A stretch of DNA of 15,827 bases. It comes from Atopobiaceae bacterium (GTDB lineage Bacteria; Actinomycetota; Coriobacteriia; Coriobacteriales; Atopobiaceae). Position 1 is the first letter of the stretch, and each line of letters opens with the position of its first letter. Positions 13,645-15,827 of this stretch are shown here, one piece after another. The translations under genes and the position numbers were made by a program. The notes beneath the pieces are model-generated. The model searched no databases. It was given only the letters and a program-made list of their open reading frames with translations, and was not told the DNA's origin. The stretch is taken from assembly GCA_017460265.1 (NCBI GenBank), contig JAFUBJ010000544.1, forward strand, positions 1 through 15,827, written 5' to 3'.

Positions 13645-14559
13645 ATGACACACATCGATGTCTTTGCCCACGTTCTTCCCCCACGCTTCTATGAGGCCAT
13701 GAAGAACGTCGAGCCCTCCATTCCCGAGCGCTACGCCTTCTTCAACAATCCCGTGCTGACCAACATGGAGCTCAGACGTTCGCATTGGGATGGTGTGACC
13801 AAGCAGGTCATCAGCCACGTGAACGCTCTGCCTGAGGACTACGTGGGCCCCGACGAGGCGGCGCGGCTCTGCCGCCAGGGCAACGACGAGCTGATTGAGA
13901 TGCTCCATGCCAACCGTGACATGTTTGAGGCCGCCGTCCTCATGGTCCCCATGAACAATATCGAAGAGGCGGTGCGCATCGTTCGCGAGCAGGTCGCAAG
14001 CGATCCCGATGTCGTCGGTGTGCAGGTATTCACGCGCGCGCTTGGAAAAAGCATCGCCGACGAGGACTTCAGACCGCTGTTTGCCGCCCTCAACGAGGTT
14101 GGCGCCCCAGCATGGCTGCATCCTGTCTTTGACCTGCGCAAGCCTGACAACAATCTGGTCTTTAGCTGGGAATACGAGCTGAGCCAGGCCATGCTGCAGA
14201 TGGTCCAGGCCGGGCTTTTCCAAGAGCTTCCCGACCTCAAGGTCATCGTGCACCATGCGGGAGGCATGGCCCCCTTCTTTGCCGGCCGCATCGACCGCAT
14301 CATGACAAGCGACCAAGCAGCCGACATGCGCAAGTTCTACGTCGACACGGCCATTCTGGGCAACCCCCGCGCCCTCGACCTTGCCGTTGACTTCTATGGC
14401 ATCGACCACGTGCTCCTGGGCACCGATGCCCCCCTTGGCATCCTTCCTGCCGGCGCCACCAAAGAGATCTGTGCCGCCATCAATGACATGCGCGTAAGCG
14501 AGGCCGATTGTTCGGCCATCTATTCTGGCAACTACCTACGACTCATTAGAAAGGAATAA
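13645..14559 (+). CDS. Amidohydrolase_2 / ACMSD-like metal-dependent TIM-barrel protein
   Basis: A 304-residue protein of the amidohydrolase_2 group, which includes ACMSD-type decarboxylases and related hydrolases. It starts THIDVFAHVLPPRF, where the usual metal-binding H-x-H is F7-x-H9, so the first histidine is replaced. Other expected positions are present: H159 in APAWLHP, H203/H204 in VIVHHAGGMAPFFAGR and D261 in VLLGTDAPLG. The ATG at 13645 follows AGAGGAG by four bases; the frame is open upstream without a comparable site. It is first in a two-gene operon, two bases before the ABM-domain gene. The substrate is unknown; acting on a carboxylated or cyclic compound follows from the family. 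The Phe may mark a single-metal subgroup or altered chemistry. Confidence 0.85.
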   Translation: MTHIDVFAHVLPPRFYEAMKNVEPSIPERYAFFNNPVLTNMELRRSHWDGVTKQVISHVNALPEDYVGPDEAARLCRQGNDELIEMLHANRDMFEAAVLMVPMNNIEEAVRIVREQVASDPDVVGVQVFTRALGKSIADEDFRPLFAALNEVGAPAWLHPVFDLRKPDNNLVFSWEYELSQAMLQMVQAGLFQELPDLKVIVHHAGGMAPFFAGRIDRIMTSDQAADMRKFYVDTAILGNPRALDLAVDFYGIDHVLLGTDAPLGILPAGATKEICAAINDMRVSEADCSAIYSGNYLRLIRKE

Positions 14560-14561
14560 CC

Positions 14562-15203
14562 ATGATTACCCGCCTGTTCAGACTTGAGCGCAACATGGAC
14601 TACGAGGATGCCTTCAACAAGGTTGGCGAGAACAACCTCCTCACCTCTCACCAGGTAGAGCCTGGGACGCTCGCCATGTTCTCGACCCATGTGCCCGACG
14701 ACCCCAAGACCTGCTACGTCTTTGAGGTCTATGCCGACGAGGACGCTTACAACGTGCACGCGGCTTCCAAGCAGTTTGGCGCCTTCGTCGAGCTGGCTGG
14801 CAAGGCGCTGACCGGCCGCGCCGTGTACACCCTGAACCCGCGCCTCATGATCGAGAAGCCTGAGGAAATCTGCATTACCGGAGAGACCGCCATCGAGCCT
14901 CACCTTGTCTTTGTCGACATCAAGCCCGAAGGCAAGGAAGCATTCCTCGCAGCCATCACGGCAAACATGCGCACCGCAATCGACGTTGAGCCCGGCGTGC
15001 TCGTGATGTATGCAGCCATCCAGGAAGACAACCCCAACCGCTGGGTCTTCTGGGAGGTCTACGCCAGCGCCGAGGCATATGCCGCGCACCGCGAGACGCA
15101 GCACTTCAAGGACTACATTGCCGCCACGGAAGACATCGTCACCGGCAAGGAGTTCCACGTGCTCAAGCCGGACACCATGGTGAGCAAGGGGGCCCTTCGC
15201 TAG
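14562..15203 (+). CDS. Tandem ABM-domain (antibiotic biosynthesis monooxygenase-like) protein
   Basis: A 213-residue protein with two ABM ferredoxin-like domains. Repeat 1 (about 1-93) has SHQVEPGTLAMFSTHVPDDP followed by CYVFEVYADEDAYNVHAASK. Repeat 2 (about 112-206) has AIDVEPGVLVMYAAIQEDNP followed by WVFWEVYASAEAYAAHRETQ. The aligned pattern VEPG-L-M--------P--------EVYA---AY--H shows an internal duplication; single ABM proteins normally dimerise, so this is a fused pseudo-dimer. The family includes cofactor-free quinol monooxygenases and heme-degrading enzymes, but many members have no known activity. The ATG follows AAGGAA and lies two bases after the amidohydrolase stop, so the two are co-translated and probably share a pathway. 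The stop overlaps that of the convergent dehydrogenase gene. Confidence 0.87.
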   Translation: MITRLFRLERNMDYEDAFNKVGENNLLTSHQVEPGTLAMFSTHVPDDPKTCYVFEVYADEDAYNVHAASKQFGAFVELAGKALTGRAVYTLNPRLMIEKPEEICITGETAIEPHLVFVDIKPEGKEAFLAAITANMRTAIDVEPGVLVMYAAIQEDNPNRWVFWEVYASAEAYAAHRETQHFKDYIAATEDIVTGKEFHVLKPDTMVSKGALR

Positions 15204-15827
15204 ATAACGATATGCGTCAGCTCCTCGCCCTCGATGAAGCGGCGCAGATTCTCGCAGGCCACGGCACAGATACGATCTTCTGTGCCGTGGCTTTTTCCAA
15301 AGCTTCCGCCCGCCTGATGCGGCGTGATGAAGCAGCGGGGCTCCTGCCAGAGCGGGTGTCCCTGGGGCAGGGGCTCCGGCTCGGTCACGTCGAGCGCCGC
15401 TCCACGAAGATGCCCTTCGGCCAGCACACGTGCAAGTGCATCGCAGTCTATGAAGTTGCCTCGGCCCACATTGGCAAGGATCGCCCCACGCTTCATAAGG
15501 CGCAGGCGCCTCTCGTTGAGCCAATGCGCCGTCTGGTCTGTGTTGGGAAGACAGTTTACGACAACGTCGGCTTTGGGCAGCTCCGTCTCGGCCTCGTCCA
15601 ACGTGACGAGGCGCTCAAAGAAGGGTCGCGGCTTCAAGACATCGCGGCAGACTCCCACGCAATGACAGTCAAAACCTAAGAGGCGCTTTGCCGTGAGGCC
15701 TCCCAAGTCTCCCGCACCCAAAATGAGCACGTTTGCCCCTTCGAGGGATGCCACGTCTCCCGCACCAGCCCACACCTCGCGTTCCTGCTGGCGAGCATAC
15801 GTGGGAAACCGCTGGGCAATCGCTATG
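15200..15827 (-). CDS. D-isomer-specific 2-hydroxyacid dehydrogenase, partial (N-terminus outside window)
   Basis: The minus-strand frame is open to the window end and encodes the C-terminal 208 residues of a 2-hydroxyacid dehydrogenase; full-length enzymes are about 310-330. The NAD-binding loop VLILGAGDLGG (GxGxxG) opens the Rossmann domain. The substrate-binding Arg is in ANVGRGNFID, the catalytic Glu in ALDVTEPEPLP and the catalytic His in ITPHQAGGS, so all three active-site residues are present. It should interconvert a 2-keto acid and a D-2-hydroxy acid with NAD(H) in the cytosol; specificity is unclear. A GTG within the sequence (15775) is not the start because family-like sequence (QRFPTYARQQEREVWAG) continues upstream. 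The coding region for SHGTEDRICAVA also holds a terminator for the opposing operon. Confidence 0.92.
   Translation of the reverse strand, partial: IAIAQRFPTYARQQEREVWAGAGDVASLEGANVLILGAGDLGGLTAKRLLGFDCHCVGVCRDVLKPRPFFERLVTLDEAETELPKADVVVNCLPNTDQTAHWLNERRLRLMKRGAILANVGRGNFIDCDALARVLAEGHLRGAALDVTEPEPLPQGHPLWQEPRCFITPHQAGGSFGKSHGTEDRICAVACENLRRFIEGEELTHIVI
15258..15296 (+). terminator. Intrinsic terminator of the amidohydrolase/ABM operon, inside the opposing dehydrogenase gene
   Basis: GCCACGGCACAGA (15258-15270) pairs perfectly over 13 bases with TCTGTGCCGTGGC (15279-15291), with an 8-base loop, followed at once by TTTTT (15292-15296). This is the best intrinsic terminator in the window. It begins 55 bases after the ABM stop codon and lies wholly within the coding sequence of the convergent dehydrogenase gene. 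On the minus strand the T-tract becomes an A-tract ahead of the hairpin, so it should not terminate dehydrogenase transcription efficiently. Confidence 0.85.

Noticed and set aside
13447..14409. Minus-strand open frame opposite the amidohydrolase
   Set aside because: Repetitive Val/His/Ala-rich translation with no domain; the plus-strand gene has a strong ribosome-binding site and family motifs.

Overview
The window looks like chromosomal DNA of a GC-rich, Gram-positive, sugar-fermenting anaerobe. I would place it in the Coriobacteriia (Atopobium/Olsenella/Collinsella-like), inferred from high GC, strong Shine-Dalgarno sites close to the 16S anti-SD, an AgrC/AgrA-type LytTR two-component pair, a double-anchored surface GH3 enzyme and a phospho-beta-glucosidase. 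No rRNA, tRNA, transposase, integrase, CRISPR array or phage gene is visible. There are 13 protein-coding genes; the first (aldo/keto reductase) and last (2-hydroxyacid dehydrogenase) are cut by the window edges.

Layout. 1-153: end of an aldo/keto reductase. 176-236: long intergenic hairpin. 302-1723 (-): AAA ATPase with a C-terminal PD-(D/E)XK-like domain, of lower GC than its neighbours, behind an AT-rich promoter with three 15-bp repeats. 1869-3892 (-): LytTR response regulator followed by a GHKL-type sensor kinase whose ATP-binding boxes look degenerate. 4056-7163 (+), divergent from that pair: a 1035-residue GH3 glycosidase with domains in reverse order and a transmembrane helix at each end. 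7187-7237: compound bidirectional terminator. 7255-8100 (-): LysR regulator, divergent from an RpiR/SIS regulator at 8289-9086 (+), with a perfect 8-bp-arm dyad between them. 9130-10332 (-): tandem-duplicated DJ-1/PfpI protein, divergent from a flavin-reductase-like protein at 10519-11025 (+). 11056-12525 (-): GH1 6-phospho-beta-glucosidase, divergent from a Cof-type HAD phosphatase at 12681-13511 (+). 13645-15203 (+): two-gene operon of an amidohydrolase_2 protein and a tandem ABM-domain protein. 15200-15827 (-): 2-hydroxyacid dehydrogenase, convergent with that operon and sharing a palindromic CTAG as stop codons.

How the genes fit together. Two parts concern beta-glucosides: an extracellular membrane-tethered GH3 enzyme beside a two-component system that probably controls it, and a cytoplasmic phospho-beta-glucosidase that would act on PTS-imported sugars (no PTS gene is present here). 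The other genes are small redox, stress and regulatory functions, often in divergent pairs with dyad symmetries between them. The strongest unusual signals are regulatory: a textbook intrinsic terminator for the amidohydrolase/ABM operon lies inside the opposing dehydrogenase coding sequence, palindromes sit on predicted promoters, and the sensor kinase lacks recognisable N- and G-boxes. I see no convincing complete new multi-gene system.
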